Part shown: positions 62,432 to 64,000 of the stretch, piece by piece
How positions within the stretch are numbered: position 1 is the stretch's first letter
How the letters are laid out: every line of letters begins with the position of its first letter
Translations under genes and position numbers: made by a program
NCBI RefSeq assembly: GCF_002926165.1
Contig: NZ_MAGP01000001.1
Span: 310,001-374,000 of the forward strand
From: Micromonospora chalcea
Lineage (GTDB): Bacteria; Actinomycetota; Actinomycetes; Mycobacteriales; Micromonosporaceae
Reading direction: 5' to 3'
DNA length: 64,000 nucleotides
The notes under the pieces: generated by a model
What the model saw: the letters and a program-made list of their open reading frames with translations, nothing else
What the model was told of the DNA's origin: nothing
Database searches by the model: none

Positions 62432-64000
62432 GCCGGCACGGCCTGCTGATCCGCGGCGGCGTCGTGCGCGGCCATCGCCTCCTGGCGTCCGGGCTCCTCG
62501 CGCAGGATCGCGGCGTGCAGCCAGGCGTCCGGGATGGCGAACCCGTCCACGAGCGTGCGCATGTACGGGCGCAGCTCCTTGAGCAGCCCGTTCACCACGC
62601 TGGTGATCGTCTTCGAGCGGGCCGGGGTGAGCCGGCCGTGCTCCAGCAGCCAGCCCTTGTTCGCCTCGATCACGATGAGCGCGTACAGGTCGCAGACCCG
62701 GGACAGCAGCTCCTTGACCGCCGGGTCGGCGGTGGCGTCGATCCCGGCGACGAACGCCTCCAGCGTCACCCGGTCGATGTGCGCGGCGGCGACGGCGAGG
62801 ACGTGGTCCTGGACGTCGTTGAAGATGTCGAAGGGCCGGTCCTTCTTGGTCGACGCGCCACCGCGCAGGCGGCGCACCGCGCTGTCGAGCAGGTGCTCCT
62901 CGCGGTCCTCGAAGAGCTTGAGCTGCCAGCCCCGGTCGGTGACCGCGACCTCGTCGTCGCGGCCCGGCACCGCGCTGACCAAACGTGCGATCAGCGCCCG
63001 GGCGGCGGTGCGTTCCAGCACCATCTCGCGTACCTGCTCGGCGACGAAGGAGGCGCGTCCCCAGCCGTCGAGCGAGCCGAACTCGTCCCGGTAACCGGTC
63101 AGCAACCCCTTGGCGACCAGTTGCAGCAGCACCGTGTTGTCGCCCTCGAACGTGGTGAAGACATCGGTGTCGGCCTTGAGGCTGGGCAGGCGGTTCTCCG
63201 ACAGGTAGCCGGCGCCGCCACACGCCTCCCGGCACATCTGGATGGTGCGGGTGGCGTGCCAGGTCTGCGCCGCCTTGAGACCGGCGGCCCGGGACTCCAG
63301 CTCCCGCTGCCGGTGTTCGTCGACCGGCCCGTCGCCGCCCTGGATGTCGTCCAGCGCCGCGACCAGCTCCGCCTGGGCGAAGGTCAGCGCGTACGTGGTG
63401 GCCAGCGCGGGCAGCAGCTTGCGCTGGTGCGCCAGGTAGTCGTTGAGCAGCACCTCGCGGTCGCCGTCGGCGTCGCTGAACTGCCGGCGGATGTCGCCGT
63501 AGCGCACCGCGATGGCCAGCGCCGACTTGGTGGCCGCCGACGCCGCCCGGTCCACGCTCACCCGGCCCCGGACCAGGGTGCCCAGCATGGTGAAGAAGCG
63601 CCGGGAGTCGTTCTCGATCGGGCTGGAGTACGTGCCGTCCTCGGCGACCTGCGCGTACCGGTCCAGCAGCATGTCCCGCGGCACCCGCACGTGGTCGAAG
63701 CTGAGCCGCCCGTTGTCCACGCCGAGCAGGCCGGCCTTGGGTCCGGCGTCGCCGATGGTCACGCCGGGCATCGGCCGGCCGTGCTCGTCGCGGATCGGCA
63801 CCAGCCAGGCGTGCACGCCGTGCCGGCGCCCGCCGGTGACGAGCTGGGCGAAGACCACAGCCATCCGCCCGTCCCGGGCCGCGTTGCCGATGTAGTCCTT
63901 GCGCGCCGCCTCGTGCGGCGTGTGCAGGTCGAAGGTCTGGGTCTGCGGGTCGTACACGCAGGTGGTGCGCAGTTGCTGCACGTCCGAGCCGTGGCCGGTC
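62428..64000 (-). CDS. Acyl-CoA oxidase/dehydrogenase, 5' end beyond window
   Basis: At least 523 residues visible, missing the N-terminus. Stretches GHGSDVQQLRTTC, ADTDVFTTFEGDNTVLLQLVAKG (split) and the C-terminal acyl-CoA oxidase helical domain mark it as the ACOX type, which oxidises acyl-CoA with FAD and passes electrons to oxygen. The cluster-like features end before it, so it is probably ordinary fatty-acid metabolism. Confidence 0.9.
   Translation of the reverse strand, partial: TGHGSDVQQLRTTCVYDPQTQTFDLHTPHEAARKDYIGNAARDGRMAVVFAQLVTGGRRHGVHAWLVPIRDEHGRPMPGVTIGDAGPKAGLLGVDNGRLSFDHVRVPRDMLLDRYAQVAEDGTYSSPIENDSRRFFTMLGTLVRGRVSVDRAASAATKSALAIAVRYGDIRRQFSDADGDREVLLNDYLAHQRKLLPALATTYALTFAQAELVAALDDIQGGDGPVDEHRQRELESRAAGLKAAQTWHATRTIQMCREACGGAGYLSENRLPSLKADTDVFTTFEGDNTVLLQLVAKGLLTGYRDEFGSLDGWGRASFVAEQVREMVLERTAARALIARLVSAVPGRDDEVAVTDRGWQLKLFEDREEHLLDSAVRRLRGGASTKKDRPFDIFNDVQDHVLAVAAAHIDRVTLEAFVAGIDATADPAVKELLSRVCDLYALIVIEANKGWLLEHGRLTPARSKTITSVVNGLLKELRPYMRTLVDGFAIPDAWLHAAILREEPGRQEAMAAHDAAADQQAVPA

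Overview
The window is very GC-rich, with closely packed genes that often overlap by four bases (ATGA or GTGA), and it looks like an actinomycete chromosome. Gene content points to Micromonospora or a close relative. Most of it is specialised-metabolite biosynthesis. From about 26.4 to 61 kb the gene set matches what I recall of the diazepinomicin (ECO-4601) locus, a farnesylated dibenzodiazepinone. That identification rests on pathway logic and memory, not on a database search. Layout: (1) Positions 1-13,228 hold a separate-looking set. It has a fumarase/aspartase-superfamily lyase next to a large FAD/NAD(P)-binding protein, the gene pair that makes nitrous acid from aspartate in cremeomycin and fosfazinomycin pathways (CreD/CreE, FzmL/FzmM). 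With it are an aromatic hydroxylase, an AMP-forming ligase, a START-like protein, a PucR-type regulator, an oxidoreductase, two arylamine N-acetyltransferases, an amidohydrolase/decarboxylase and a stand-alone KAS III. I read this as a cryptic nitrite-producing, possibly diazo-forming pathway cut by the left window edge. (2) 13,279-18,395 holds an IS701-type transposase-like gene, a TetR gene divergent from an NAD(P)-binding oxidoreductase, a WrbA-like flavoprotein, a SnoaL-like protein and a nitronate monooxygenase. (3) 18,479-26,015 holds an MMPL exporter and two convergent large LuxR-type regulators, one without its ATPase half. (4) 26,418-34,948 is one operon: prenyl diphosphate synthase, the complete late mevalonate pathway (MVK, MVD, PMK, type 2 IPP isomerase, HMG-CoA reductase, HMG-CoA synthase) and an ABBA prenyltransferase. 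It supplies and attaches farnesyl diphosphate. (5) 35,039-40,995 holds a two-component system, small membrane proteins, a membrane-anchored multicopper oxidase and a VOC protein. (6) 41,091-52,062 makes the two aromatic halves. A PhzE-like ADIC synthase, a PhzD-like isochorismatase and an EntA-like dehydrogenase lead to 3-hydroxyanthranilate. Aspartokinase, a GriI-like aldolase and a GriH-like cyclase lead to 3-amino-4-hydroxybenzoate. A PaaK-type ligase and an aromatic hydroxylase follow. (7) 52,055-60,926 holds a symporter pair, another aromatic hydroxylase, class II DAHP synthase, a StrR-like regulator and a secreted haloperoxidase-like protein without its catalytic histidines. (8) 61,035-64,000 is flank: PadR/HAAS pair and an acyl-CoA oxidase cut by the right edge. 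Regulation: a palindrome CACTACY-N6-RGTAGTG occurs upstream of the mevalonate operon (26,171), between the divergent ADIC synthase and aspartokinase genes (43,215), upstream of the StrR-like gene (58,072) and upstream of the haloperoxidase-like gene (59,325). In three of the four a TTA(C/A)TGT box follows at near-constant distance. This looks like the operator of a pathway activator, most simply the StrR-like protein. TTA codons in the mevalonate decarboxylase gene and one LuxR gene suggest extra control through the rare leucine tRNA.
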